Positions 9,920 through 19,876 of a stretch of 64,000 nucleotides of DNA are shown piece after piece. The notes below the pieces were generated by a model that was given only the letters and a program-made list of their open reading frames with translations, was not told where the DNA came from and did not search any database. The position numbers were made by a program, and so were the translations under genes. Source of the stretch: Chitinophaga pinensis (GTDB taxonomy: Bacteria; Bacteroidota; Bacteroidia; Chitinophagales; Chitinophagaceae). Where the stretch lies: contig CALQSB010000001.1 of assembly GCA_943333125.1 (NCBI GenBank), positions 94,381 to 158,380 on the forward strand, in the 5' to 3' direction. Positions within the stretch are counted from its first letter, which is position 1. Each line of letters opens with the position of its first letter.

Positions 9920-10408
9920 ATGATTTCACTCGTCGTCGCCGCCTCCACCAACAACGCCATTGGTAAAAACAACCAACTGCTCTGGCATTTGCCTAATGAT
10001 TTGAAGTTTTTTAAAAATACTACCTGGGGTGGTGTAGTGATCATGGGCAGAAAAACTTTTGAGTCTGTAAATAAACCATTGCCCGGAAGATTGAATATCG
10101 TGATTACATCAAATAAAGATTGGGCTGCAGAAAATGTGATAACTGCAAATAGTTTGGAAGATGCGCTGGAAAAAGCCACGGCCGCCCATTACAAAGAAAT
10201 ATTTATCATCGGTGGCGGAGAGATTTACAGACAAAGTCTTGCGATAGCTAATAGAATTTATTTAACCAGAGTTCATACCCAAATAGACGGTGATACTTTT
10301 TTTCCAGAATTAAATTCAGCGGAATGGAAACTGGAATCCGCCAATGAATGTAAATCAGATGAGAAAAATGCTTTTGATCATACGATTGAGGTGTGGGACA
10401 AAATTTGA
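9920..10408 (+). CDS. folA: Dihydrofolate reductase
   Basis: MISLVVAASTNNAIGKNNQLLWHLPNDLKFFKNTTWGGVVIMGRKTFESVNKPLPGRLNIVIT. Confidence 0.95.
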   Translation: MISLVVAASTNNAIGKNNQLLWHLPNDLKFFKNTTWGGVVIMGRKTFESVNKPLPGRLNIVITSNKDWAAENVITANSLEDALEKATAAHYKEIFIIGGGEIYRQSLAIANRIYLTRVHTQIDGDTFFPELNSAEWKLESANECKSDEKNAFDHTIEVWDKI

Positions 10409-10465
10409 CAATTAGATGCCGACGAAGGTCTTTGACCGAGTCTTTAAAAGTAAATGGTTTTAAAG

Positions 10466-10543
10466 GTTTAATTAGTTCAAAAGGTTCAACATGTCCCGAT
10501 CACCAACCTATTGAACTAATTAAACATTTTGAACCTTTTGAAC
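10466..10543. repeat. Imperfect inverted repeat of GTTCAA words
   Basis: GTTTAATTAGTTCAA (10466-10480) / TTGAACTAATTAAAC (10511-10525) perfect 15-bp arms, plus TTTGAACCTTTTGAAC. Confidence 0.7.
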
Positions 10544-10572
10544 AAAAAAACACAAATAATATAACGCCATTG

Positions 10573-10604
10573 CCTTCCCCCCTTCGGGGGAAATGAAGGG
10601 GGCT
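10573..10604 (+). repeat. CCCCCTTCGGGGG dispersed element, copy 2
   Basis: CCTTCCCCCCTTCGGGGGAAATGAAGGGGGCT; contains ATG of the following ORF. Confidence 0.75.
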
Positions 10605-11417
10605 GCCAAACAAAATTTATTGTATTCCAAATTCACCATAGCTAAAAAGTATCTCCAATACCTGCTGACTTCTTCTAATGGAAAAGGCCACGGCATGCAT
10701 TCGCCTTTTGTTTTTGATTTTATTGTAAATGTGTTGAATGATAAAACAGCACATTCAGAATATAAAAAAATCGAACACATCCGTAAGGAGTTATTGAAAA
10801 ACAAAAACACAATTGAAGTAGAAGATTTCGGAGCGGGCTCGGGTATAATCAAAACCAATATTCGGCGAATTGATAAAATTGCAGCTTCATCTTTGAAGTC
10901 AAAAAAATATGCACAGCTTTTATATCGGGTAGTAAAATATTACCAACCCAAACAAATCGTTGAGATAGGAACTTCATTTGGAATTACCACTTCTTATCTG
11001 GCAACAGCCAATCTTGATTCAACTGTTTTTACACATGAAGGGGCGCCACAAATCGCTGATATTGCTACAGAAACATTCAGGAAATTATCTTTATCTAATG
11101 TCCAATTAAAAAAAGGTGATTTCGCCATAAGTTTACCGGCTACAATTTCGGCAATGAACACTATTGATTTTGCATTTATAGATGGCAATCATCGAAAAAA
11201 ACCGACATGGGAATATTTTGAATTATTATTGACTAAATCAAATGAAAATTCAATATTTATATTTGATGATATTCACTGGAGTATAGAAATGGAGCAGGTT
11301 TGGAAGGAAATCACCCTACATCCTGCTGTAACTTTAAGTATTGATTTGTTTTTCATTGGAATTGTTTTTTTCAAAAAAGACTTCAAAGTAACACAGCATT
11401 TTAGCGTACAATTTTAA
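10593..11417 (+). CDS. Class I SAM-dependent methyltransferase
   Basis: KQIVEIGTSFGITTSYLATA; IDFAFIDGNHRKKPTWEYFELL; annotated start lies inside a repeat, alternative TTG start at 10620. Confidence 0.8.
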   Translation: MKGAAKQNLLYSKFTIAKKYLQYLLTSSNGKGHGMHSPFVFDFIVNVLNDKTAHSEYKKIEHIRKELLKNKNTIEVEDFGAGSGIIKTNIRRIDKIAASSLKSKKYAQLLYRVVKYYQPKQIVEIGTSFGITTSYLATANLDSTVFTHEGAPQIADIATETFRKLSLSNVQLKKGDFAISLPATISAMNTIDFAFIDGNHRKKPTWEYFELLLTKSNENSIFIFDDIHWSIEMEQVWKEITLHPAVTLSIDLFFIGIVFFKKDFKVTQHFSVQF

Positions 11418-11449
11418 TTTTTCATAACTTCGGCGCAATTTATAATACT

Positions 11450-12568
11450 ATGATCATTGGTCTACTCAAAGAACCTGCTTTCGAAACTCGTACATCATTG
11501 CTTCCCGAACATGCTATCTTATTAAAAAAGATGAATGTTGAATTGATTATTGAATCCGGAGCCGGAGAAAAAGCATTTGCATCAGATGAAAAATATAAGG
11601 CAGAAGGAGCTACTGTGGGCAACAGGCAAGAAGTCTTAGAAAAAGCAACTGTTATTTTATCTATAAATACACTCTCTGAATCTGATGTACAATCTGCAAA
11701 AGGTAAAGTTTTGATTGGTTTCTTTCAATCTTTAGTGAATGCAAAATTGATTTCAAGCTGGGCTCAACAAAATTGCGTGGTGTTCAGTATGGATATGTTG
11801 CCTCGTACAACACGTGCACAAAGTATGGATGTGTTAAGCAGTCAGGCTAATATAGCCGGGTATAAGGCGGTGTTACTGGCAGCAAATTTATATCCCAAAT
11901 ATTTTCCAATGTTTATGACAGCGGCAGGAAGTATTCCTCCGGCTAAAATTCTAATATTAGGAGCAGGTGTTGCCGGACTTCAGGCTATTGCCACTTCAAA
12001 AAGATTGGGTGCTGTAATTGAGGTTTTTGATACCCGGCCTGCAGTAAAAGAAGAGGTAATGAGTTTGGGTGCGAAATTCATAGAAGTGGAAGGTGCTGCA
12101 GATGCGTCTAAAGCTGGGGGTTATGCTGTTGAACAATCAGAAGAATTTCAGCAAAGACAAAAAGCAAAAATTGCAGAAAGTGTGGCTAAGGCTGATATCA
12201 TCATTACAACTGCACAAATTCCCGGTAGAAAAGCACCGATATTGATTACAAAAGATATGATTGATAAAATGAAAAGCGGTTCTGTAATTATTGATCTGGC
12301 TGCTGTAACAGGCGGTAATACTGAATATACAAAAGATGACGAAACCGTTTTTGTAAATGGAGTGATGATTGTTGGTAATTCTAAATTACCAGGATCAATG
12401 CCCAGCGATGCAAGTAAATTGTACGGGAAAAATATCCTCAACTTTCTTCAGTTGATTGTAAGTAAAGATGGTCAGCTGAATTTGAATTTTGAAGATGATC
12501 TGGTGCTTGGAACTTGTGTAGCGAAAGAAGGAACTGTGAGTAATGAGAGAGTGAAAAGTATAATTTGA
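11450..12568 (+). CDS. pntAA: NAD(P) transhydrogenase subunit alpha, NAD-binding part
   Basis: MIIGLLKEPAFETRTSLLPE...ILILGAGVAGLQAIATSKRLGAVIEVFDTRPAVKEEVMSLGAKFIEVE. Confidence 0.95.
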   Translation: MIIGLLKEPAFETRTSLLPEHAILLKKMNVELIIESGAGEKAFASDEKYKAEGATVGNRQEVLEKATVILSINTLSESDVQSAKGKVLIGFFQSLVNAKLISSWAQQNCVVFSMDMLPRTTRAQSMDVLSSQANIAGYKAVLLAANLYPKYFPMFMTAAGSIPPAKILILGAGVAGLQAIATSKRLGAVIEVFDTRPAVKEEVMSLGAKFIEVEGAADASKAGGYAVEQSEEFQQRQKAKIAESVAKADIIITTAQIPGRKAPILITKDMIDKMKSGSVIIDLAAVTGGNTEYTKDDETVFVNGVMIVGNSKLPGSMPSDASKLYGKNILNFLQLIVSKDGQLNLNFEDDLVLGTCVAKEGTVSNERVKSII

Positions 12569-12610
12569 TAAAGCTGGATAAGCTGGATACTGAATACTAG
12601 ATACTGGATA
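12569..12610. repeat. GCTGGATA/ACTAGATACTGGATA word repeat
   Basis: AAGCTGGATAAGCTGGATACTGAATACTAGATACTGGATA; related tracts at 18373-18410, 24571-24612, 45489-45578. Confidence 0.6.
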
Positions 12611-12619
12611 ACACCAAAC

Positions 12620-12648
12620 AACTTCCCCCTTGGGGGATTGAGGGGGCT
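12620..12648 (+). repeat. CCCCCTTGGGGG dispersed element, copy 3
   Basis: AACTTCCCCCTTGGGGGATTGAGGGGGCT. Confidence 0.85.
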
Positions 12649-12674
12649 TTAAAACAATAAACACTAAACATATT

Positions 12675-12992
12675 ATGAACCAAATTTTAAACTTCATTAC
12701 AGTAAACCAGGAAATCATATACATCGTTGTGCTGATGATATTTGTAGGAATTGAAGTGATTGGAAGAGTGCCGAGTGTTTTACATACGCCATTGATGAGT
12801 GGAGCCAACGCTATTCATGGTGTGGTTATTATTGGTGCTATCATTGTTATGGGGAAAGCAGAAGCCGATAATCACCTTGCCTTGATTTTAGGTTTTCTTG
12901 CCGTTGTATTGGGTATGATAAATGTGATGGGTGGATTTGTAGTCACCGACAGAATGTTAGAAATGTTCAAAAAGAAAAAATCAAATCATTAG
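12675..12992 (+). CDS. pntAB: NAD(P) transhydrogenase subunit alpha, membrane part
   Basis: VFVGIEVIGRVPSVLHTPLMSGANAIHGVVIIGAI; follows pntAA. Confidence 0.93.
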   Translation: MNQILNFITVNQEIIYIVVLMIFVGIEVIGRVPSVLHTPLMSGANAIHGVVIIGAIIVMGKAEADNHLALILGFLAVVLGMINVMGGFVVTDRMLEMFKKKKSNH

Positions 12993-13062
12993 AGTTTATT
13001 TAATTCAAGCGCTTTGAAATAGATTTGTTATTAATAAATAATCATTAGAAAGAAACCAATAC

Positions 13063-14490
13063 ATGAGCCAAAACATACTTACCCTTTGTTACTTAATTGG
13101 GTCTATTACATTCATACTCGGACTCAAGATGTTGTCCAATCCTGCCAGTGCAAGAAAAGGAAATTTACTTGCCGGAGCAGGGATGGCCATTGCTATTTTG
13201 GGCACTATTTTTTTATATAAAGATGTAGAGACCGGCGAATATCTTCACAATTATGAATGGATATTTGGAGCCTTGTTGATTGGTGGAATTGTGGGAACAT
13301 TAGCGGCAAAGAAAGTTAAAATGACTTCCATGCCAGAAATGGTGAGTTTGTTTAATGGAATGGGAGGCGCTTGTGCGGCACTAATTTCTATTGAAGAATT
13401 CAATCATTTAAGTAAAGAAATTCAGACTAATCCTAATCCTGATTATATTCATTTCATACAACCCACAGTTTTAATAATTGTGGTTGGATTAATTATTGGG
13501 TCGGTTTCATTTGCCGGAAGTATGATTGCCTGGGGTAAATTAAATGGTAAAGTAAAAGATTTCAGTTTTACCGGACAGAATATATTGAATCTTCTGGTGT
13601 TGGCTTCAGCGATCGGATTAGCCGGGTATTTAGTCATGCATCCTGCGCACAGCATGATGTTATATATCATCTTAGGTTTATCCTTGATTTATGGCATTTT
13701 CTTTGTGATGCCTATTGGCGGTGCGGATATGCCTGTAGTGATTTCTTTGCTGAATTCATTTACGGGTGTGGCTGCAGCTTGTGGCGGTTTTCTTTATAAT
13801 AATGAAGTAATGCTTACCGGTGGAATACTTGTAGGCGCGGCAGGAACACTCCTCACTATTCTCATGTGTAAAGCCATGAATCGCTCACTTAAAAATGTTT
13901 TAATTGGATCGTTTGGAGGTAATGCCGCTAAAGTGTCTGGCGAATCTTCAGACTTTGGACATTACAAAGAAATAAGTTTGAGTGATACGGCAATGATTAT
14001 GAGTTATGCAAATAAAGTGATGATTGTTCCCGGCTATGGCTTAGCGGTAGCTCAGGCTCAGCATATTTGTCATGAGCTCGAAAAAATACTCACCGAAAAA
14101 GGAGTCGAGGTTAAATATGCCATTCATCCTGTTGCAGGTCGCATGCCAGGACATATGAATGTCTTACTCGCAGAAGCCGATGTTAGTTATGATCATCTGC
14201 TGGAAATGGAAGATGCCAATGAAGAATTCCCAACTACTGATGTTGTATTGGTATTAGGGGCTAATGACGTAGTGAATCCTGCTGCAAAAACAGATCCTGC
14301 TTCACCAATTTATGGAATGCCGATTCTTGATGTTGAGCTGGCAAAAAATATAGTGGTAAATAAAAGAAGTATGAAGCCTGGTTATGCAGGAATTGAAAAT
14401 GAACTTTTCTTTAAACCAAAAACGTCTATGCTTTTTGGGGATGCTAAAAAAGTTTTACAGGATCTTTGTGCCGAAATAAAAAATATTTAA
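13063..14490 (+). CDS. pntB: NAD(P) transhydrogenase subunit beta
   Basis: MTSMPEMVSLFNGMGGACAALIS; VMIVPGYGLAVAQAQH; HPVAGRMPGHMNVLLAEADV; VLGANDVVNPAA. Confidence 0.96.
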   Translation: MSQNILTLCYLIGSITFILGLKMLSNPASARKGNLLAGAGMAIAILGTIFLYKDVETGEYLHNYEWIFGALLIGGIVGTLAAKKVKMTSMPEMVSLFNGMGGACAALISIEEFNHLSKEIQTNPNPDYIHFIQPTVLIIVVGLIIGSVSFAGSMIAWGKLNGKVKDFSFTGQNILNLLVLASAIGLAGYLVMHPAHSMMLYIILGLSLIYGIFFVMPIGGADMPVVISLLNSFTGVAAACGGFLYNNEVMLTGGILVGAAGTLLTILMCKAMNRSLKNVLIGSFGGNAAKVSGESSDFGHYKEISLSDTAMIMSYANKVMIVPGYGLAVAQAQHICHELEKILTEKGVEVKYAIHPVAGRMPGHMNVLLAEADVSYDHLLEMEDANEEFPTTDVVLVLGANDVVNPAAKTDPASPIYGMPILDVELAKNIVVNKRSMKPGYAGIENELFFKPKTSMLFGDAKKVLQDLCAEIKNI

Positions 14491-14552
14491 ATGAGTGGCG
14501 TTATTTAAATCTGATTGCACCTTCATTATTTTTAATAACGGGTAAATAATTT

Positions 14553-15926
14553 ATGGAACATCAGTTGCCACATTCTTTTCTCAGTTCCCTCGAAAAAAAT
14601 TCGGACTTTGATATGGATGCTTTTGTAGAGGCCCATGAAAAATATATTCCGGTAACTTCTGTTCGGTTTAATCCTCAAAAAAAAACATATCATACAATTG
14701 CGCTGAATATAGCCGAACAAATACCCTGGAGCTCAGCAGGTTTTTATTTAACGGAACGCCCTTCTTTTACTCTTGATCCCTTAATTCATGCAGGAGCTTA
14801 TTATGTTCAGGAAGCCAGCAGTATGTTTCTGGAAGAAGTGTTAAATCAAACGGTAGATTTAAATGTGTCATTAAAAGTTCTTGATTTATGTGCAGCTCCT
14901 GGAGGAAAATCTACATTAATACAATCTCTGATTTCCCGCAACAGTTTGCTGGTAAGTAATGAAGTGATTAAGACGAGAGTAAATATTCTTTCAGAAAATA
15001 TTACAAAATGGGGCGCTTCAAATGTGGTGGTTACCAATAATGACCCTTCCGATTTTAAAAAATTACCGGAATATTTTGATTTGATTGTTGTTGATGCGCC
15101 TTGCAGTGGCAGTGGGCTTTTCAGAAAAGATCCTGATGCTATTGACCACTGGAGTATCGATAATGTAAATCTATGCAGTCAGCGACAACAGCGCATTCTG
15201 GCCGATATCATTGATTCACTGAAGCCCGGAGGGACTTTGATTTACTCAACCTGTTCCTATTCGATCGAAGAAGATGAACAGATTTCAAACTGGCTAATAA
15301 AAACTGCAGATTTTATTTCTTTGAAAATTAATACCGATCCTCATTGGAACATCGTGGAATCAAAAATTGGGAATAGTTATGGTTACCGCTTCTATCCTGA
15401 TAAAATAAAAGGAGAAGGTTTTTTTATTTCAGCCTTCAGAAAATCCGGAGATTCCTCATCAGTAAAAAATGAGTTTTCAAAAATAAAAAATAAAAAATCA
15501 AATCTTCAACTTCTCAAATCATCAGCCTTCACTAAATGGATAATTGAAAATAATGAAATGGCTTTTTTGCAATGGAAAGATGATGTAATTGTTGTACCCG
15601 AAAGTATTCAATATGAACTGCCTGTATTACAATCAGTACTCTATATTAAGAAAGCAGGAGTAAATATTGGAAGTATGATCAGAGAGGAATTAATCCCATC
15701 GCATGAACTGGCAATGAGTACCTTAATCAGTAACAGTGTTCCATCCATAGAAGTAGATCTCGAAACGGCACTGAATTATTTAAGACATGAATCAATGAAC
15801 AAATCCTTTTCTCAATCTGGCTGGCTGTTATTGAAATATGGAGGGTTGCCACTTGGGTTTATAAAAGCAATGTCCAACAGGATAAACAATTATTATCCAC
15901 GCGAATGGCGCATTCTTAACAAGTAA
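14553..15926 (+). CDS. NOL1/NOP2/sun-family RNA (cytosine-5) methyltransferase (RsmF-like)
   Basis: YYVQEASSMFLEEVL; VLDLCAAPGGKSTLIQSLI; VVDAPCSGSGLFRKDP; LIYSTCSYSIEEDE. Confidence 0.93.
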   Translation: MEHQLPHSFLSSLEKNSDFDMDAFVEAHEKYIPVTSVRFNPQKKTYHTIALNIAEQIPWSSAGFYLTERPSFTLDPLIHAGAYYVQEASSMFLEEVLNQTVDLNVSLKVLDLCAAPGGKSTLIQSLISRNSLLVSNEVIKTRVNILSENITKWGASNVVVTNNDPSDFKKLPEYFDLIVVDAPCSGSGLFRKDPDAIDHWSIDNVNLCSQRQQRILADIIDSLKPGGTLIYSTCSYSIEEDEQISNWLIKTADFISLKINTDPHWNIVESKIGNSYGYRFYPDKIKGEGFFISAFRKSGDSSSVKNEFSKIKNKKSNLQLLKSSAFTKWIIENNEMAFLQWKDDVIVVPESIQYELPVLQSVLYIKKAGVNIGSMIREELIPSHELAMSTLISNSVPSIEVDLETALNYLRHESMNKSFSQSGWLLLKYGGLPLGFIKAMSNRINNYYPREWRILNK

Positions 15927-16042
15927 TAAATAATTTAACCAACTTATTTTCCCATATTTGCAATGGTATTTTTATCAGTGTATTATGATAATCGATTGTT
16001 TTAAAACAACAATTATTTTAATGACTTTAAAGTAAACAACAA

Positions 16043-17179
16043 ATGAAAAAACTTTTCTTTATCCTTTTGCTAACGCCTTTGCTTTCTTTTGCACAAAAAA
16101 CTTATACGGTTGGTCCAAAGGAAACGTTGTTTTCTATAGGAAGAGCTTTGAAAATTCATCCCCGCGAATTAGCCGAATACAATAATATTCCTTTTGAAGA
16201 TGGAGTGAAGGTGGGACAGGTATTAAAAATTCCGGCAGTAAAAAAAATGGCGCCATTGCCAGATGTGGCACCTGCAACTACCCCTGTTACTCTTAAAGAC
16301 CCCGTTGCCAAACCAGTATCAACCCCTGTCACAATAGCTCCTAAGCCTACAGCAGTACCTGTTACAGCAACAACTTCTAAGCCAATACCAGTAGCTGTTA
16401 CTAAGCCAACACCAACACCAACAACAGTTACGACAACTGCTGTCAAACCTGCTCCAGCAACCTCATCCGTTACTACAGTTCCCGTTAAACCAGCATCAGT
16501 AGTTAAGCCAACCGAAAAATCAGTTACTCCTGCAGGAATGCAACCCATCTATCATAAAGTACAAAAAAAAGAAACTCTTTTTCAAATTTCTCAAACAGAA
16601 AAAGTCAGCATCGACGATATAAAAAAATGGAATAAGTTAACTGTTGATGGAGTTAATGAAGGCGTTAATCTTATTGTGGGATATAAAAATCACACTACAG
16701 ATCCAATCGCCAAAAAAGAGACACCCATTAAACCTGCACCTCCTGTAGTTGCTGCTCCTACTGAAATTAAGCAGACTCCTGTAGTAACTTCAGTTGTAGT
16801 GGTAACGGAAAATGAAGCTAAGCCACAGCATTCTGGTTCTGTAATCATCAGAGATTTTCAGGGAGGTTATTTTAATACAGCCTATTCAAGTCAGAATTCC
16901 GGTAAATCATCATTGAAATCCGAAAACGGCACTGCTGCAGTCTTTAAAAGCACAAGCGGCTGGAATGATGGGAAATACTATTGCTTATATAATGCAGCTC
17001 CATCTGGAACAATTTTAAAAATCACCAACAAGGCCAATCAAAAAAGTATTTTTGCAAAAGTGCTGGATGTTATTCCTGATTTAAAACAAAATGATGGGCT
17101 GCTGATTAGATTAAGCAATGCTGCTGCAGATGAACTTGGAGCTAGTGCAGAAACCTTTGACGTTATTTTAAGTTATTAA
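16043..17179 (+). CDS. LysM peptidoglycan-binding protein with Pro/Thr-rich linker
   Basis: YTVGPKETLFSIGRALKIHPRELAEYNNIP..VGQVLKIP; second LysM YHKVQKKETLFQISQTEKVSIDDIKKWNKL. Confidence 0.88.
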   Translation: MKKLFFILLLTPLLSFAQKTYTVGPKETLFSIGRALKIHPRELAEYNNIPFEDGVKVGQVLKIPAVKKMAPLPDVAPATTPVTLKDPVAKPVSTPVTIAPKPTAVPVTATTSKPIPVAVTKPTPTPTTVTTTAVKPAPATSSVTTVPVKPASVVKPTEKSVTPAGMQPIYHKVQKKETLFQISQTEKVSIDDIKKWNKLTVDGVNEGVNLIVGYKNHTTDPIAKKETPIKPAPPVVAAPTEIKQTPVVTSVVVVTENEAKPQHSGSVIIRDFQGGYFNTAYSSQNSGKSSLKSENGTAAVFKSTSGWNDGKYYCLYNAAPSGTILKITNKANQKSIFAKVLDVIPDLKQNDGLLIRLSNAAADELGASAETFDVILSY

Positions 17180-17187
17180 TCAGTATT

Positions 17188-18360
17188 ATGAAAAAAATAT
17201 GCCTTGTCTTTTTTGTATTTTATCATCTCTCCAGTGTTATAGCGCAAGATGATGTTAATCTGGATATTTCTCCAGACGCATCCGGAGTGAAAGCTATTTC
17301 AGGAAATTTATTTGTTGCAGGAAAAAAAAATAACGCAACCAAAATTAAAAATCAACAAAGAACGAATACCTGCTGGTCATTTTCTGCAACTTCATTAATA
17401 GAAAGTCAGACCATTAAAAATAATCTTGGCCCTTATGATTTGAGTGAAATGTTTACGGTCAGAAATTTGTATATCGAAAAAGCCCAAAATTATATTCTCC
17501 GTCAGGGACATGCTCAGTTTAGTGAAGGCGGGCTTGGGCATGACGTAATCAGATCTTATGCAACTTATGGAGCCGTTCCGGAAAGCGCATACAGTGGCAA
17601 TGTTAAAGGAGAAAAATTAAACAATCATCTTATTTTAATAAAACAATTAAAGACCTATCTCGATAGTACATTAAAAACACAAGGTGCTCCATTGTCATCA
17701 AACTGGCTTCCCGGATTTAATCAGATACTTGACAGGCAAATGGGCGAATTGCCTCAGACGTTTATCTACAATAATAAAAAGTTCACTCCACAAACTTTTG
17801 CAAAGAATGCATTGAAGTTTAATGCGGATGATTATATCAACATCACGTCTTTCACTCATCATCCATTTTATGCACCTTTTATAATTGAAGTGCCCGATAA
17901 TTTCAGCAATGGGTCTTATTATAATCTGCCTTTAAATGAAATGATTGATTTGGTAAAATCTGCTATTGAAAATGGATACAGTGTTTCATGGGATGCAGAT
18001 TTAAGTAACAACGGGTTCAATTCGAAAACAGGTGTTGCGTTAAATATCAAAGACAATGACAGCATAATGCGGAGAGTTACTGATCCGGATAGCAAAGAAG
18101 AAAAATGGGATCAAAATATCAGACAGCAACTTTTTGAAAATCTGACTACTCAGGATGATCATCTCATGCATATTGTGGGTATTGAAAAATCAAAAGGCGG
18201 CAAAACATTTTTCATTGTAAAAAATTCATGGGGAGAATCAGGTCCTTATAAAGGATATATGCATGTATCTGAATCTTATTTTGCGATAAATACAATTAGT
18301 CTGGTGGTGCCGAAAGCTGCCGTGGGATTGGGGTTGAGGGAGAAGGTGAATGGGAAATGA
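17188..18360 (+). CDS. C1 (papain) family cysteine peptidase, secreted
   Basis: QQRTNTCWSFSATSLIESQT (Cys active site); LMHIVGIEKSKGGKTFFIVKNSWGESGPYKGYMHVS (His/Asn). Confidence 0.88.
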   Translation: MKKICLVFFVFYHLSSVIAQDDVNLDISPDASGVKAISGNLFVAGKKNNATKIKNQQRTNTCWSFSATSLIESQTIKNNLGPYDLSEMFTVRNLYIEKAQNYILRQGHAQFSEGGLGHDVIRSYATYGAVPESAYSGNVKGEKLNNHLILIKQLKTYLDSTLKTQGAPLSSNWLPGFNQILDRQMGELPQTFIYNNKKFTPQTFAKNALKFNADDYINITSFTHHPFYAPFIIEVPDNFSNGSYYNLPLNEMIDLVKSAIENGYSVSWDADLSNNGFNSKTGVALNIKDNDSIMRRVTDPDSKEEKWDQNIRQQLFENLTTQDDHLMHIVGIEKSKGGKTFFIVKNSWGESGPYKGYMHVSESYFAINTISLVVPKAAVGLGLREKVNGK

Positions 18361-18544
18361 TATGTGTAATTAAGATGGATCAGGATAAAGCTAGATAGGC
18401 TGGATAAACATGCACAACATCAAACGCTAAACACTAAACGCCAAAAATCAAACGCCAAAAATTTATTGCAGCGAACTATCAGAATTTTTATTTTTACATT
18501 TTACATTTTGAAAATTCCATTCTACATTTAACGAAAATTCCATC

Positions 18545-19105
18545 ATGATTGAATTTCTTTCTAAGCCATGGCCCTGGTATGTGGCAGGCATTTTATTTGG
18601 TATCGCTGTGCCTGCATTGTTATTAATTGGCAATAAAACATTTGGAGTTTCTTCTTCATTAAGACATATCTGTGCTGCTTGTTTACCAGAGCGGTTTACC
18701 TATTTTTCTTATAACTGGAAAAAAGAAACCTGGAATTTATTTTTTATAACGGGAATTATTTTGGGTGGTTTTATTGCAGGTTATTTTCTAAAAAATCTGG
18801 CACCACCCGAAATCGCAGCTCATACCAAACAAGTGCTTGCTCAACAAGGCATATCAGATTTCAACCACCTCTTTCCGGTTGAATTATTTAATTTCAAATC
18901 GCTGTTTACCTTCAAGGGTTTTATTTTGATGATTGTTGGTGGGTTTATGGTTGGGTTTGGTACGCGTTATGCAGGTGGTTGTACAAGTGGACATTCAATA
19001 ATGGGATTGTCTAATTTGCAATGGCCATCACTGGTAGCTACAATCTGTTTTATGGTTGGTGGGTTTGTGGCTACTTGGTTTATTTTACCTTATTTACTTA
19101 ATTAA
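18545..19105 (+). CDS. YeeE/YedE thiosulfate/sulfur transporter family protein
   Basis: GFMVGFGTRYAGGCTSGHSIMGLSNLQWPSLVATICFMVGGFVATW. Confidence 0.9.
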   Translation: MIEFLSKPWPWYVAGILFGIAVPALLLIGNKTFGVSSSLRHICAACLPERFTYFSYNWKKETWNLFFITGIILGGFIAGYFLKNLAPPEIAAHTKQVLAQQGISDFNHLFPVELFNFKSLFTFKGFILMIVGGFMVGFGTRYAGGCTSGHSIMGLSNLQWPSLVATICFMVGGFVATWFILPYLLN

Positions 19106-19138
19106 ATTTAAAGTTGTTCTTTTAAAATCAATTCAAAA

Positions 19139-19615
19139 ATGAATAATCAAATTACATCAGACGAATTCAATCCTGATTATAAAGTTTCATCAGATTTCTC
19201 AATCATTAAAAATATTCCTTTTCTTCTTGTAGGTGTTGTTTTTGGAATTACACTGGTTAAAGCCGAAGTTGTAAGCTGGTTTAGAATTCAAGAGATGTTT
19301 CGTTTTGATTCATTTCACATGTATGGTGTAATAGGCACTGCTGTTGTTGTGGGAATGATTTCCGTTGCCATCATTAAACGTTTTAAAATGAAAACTATAC
19401 AAGGCGAAGAAATTAAAATCGAGCCAAAGAAATTCAGTATCAGTCAAATCTTTGGTGGTTTGATTTTTGGTATTGGCTGGGCATTTACTGGCGCTTGTCC
19501 GGGGCCGCTATTTGCATTGGTTGGAAGCGGTTTTGCAATTCTTTTTGTTTCTTTGCTGAGCGCTATCATAGGAACGTTGGTATATGGAATATTTAAAGAT
19601 AAGTTGCCACATTAA
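19139..19615 (+). CDS. YeeE/YedE-related (DUF6691-like) membrane protein, second half of pair
   Basis: IFGGLIFGIGWAFTGACPGPLFALVGSGF; partner of preceding gene. Confidence 0.88.
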   Translation: MNNQITSDEFNPDYKVSSDFSIIKNIPFLLVGVVFGITLVKAEVVSWFRIQEMFRFDSFHMYGVIGTAVVVGMISVAIIKRFKMKTIQGEEIKIEPKKFSISQIFGGLIFGIGWAFTGACPGPLFALVGSGFAILFVSLLSAIIGTLVYGIFKDKLPH

Positions 19616-19876
19616 GATGAGGGAGGTTGTGTGATGGATAGAGCTGAATATTGTCTATTTCCGAATGCTGAATTCAGCAACAAAAAAATCATTCCTTAAT
19701 AATAAAATCCAGCAAATAATACAAATCCTGTTCATTATTTTGGACAAGATTTATTTGACGCTATTTCAGACGAGACACAATAAACTTCTCCTATGGGGCT
19801 TGATTCGTGTCTTTGCTCCCTTGCGAGCTTTTCGTGAAATCCATTCCTGAATTCGTGGCAACCCCGGTAAACACAA

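Noticed and set aside
12395-12808. 137-aa minus-strand ORF spanning pntAA end and pntAB start
   Set aside because: Crosses the repeat-containing spacer and two real genes; translation includes repeat-encoded residues.
16156-16548. 130-aa minus-strand ORF opposite the LysM protein
   Set aside because: Antisense of a Pro/Thr/Val-rich linker; the G/V/T-rich translation is a codon-complement artefact.
19662-19680. Palindrome GCTGAATTCAGC
   Set aside because: 12 bp is short enough to occur by chance; no associated signal.
19665-19850. 61-aa ORF downstream of the YeeE pair
   Set aside because: Low complexity, overlaps Bacteroidota-style intergenic words, no homology recognised.
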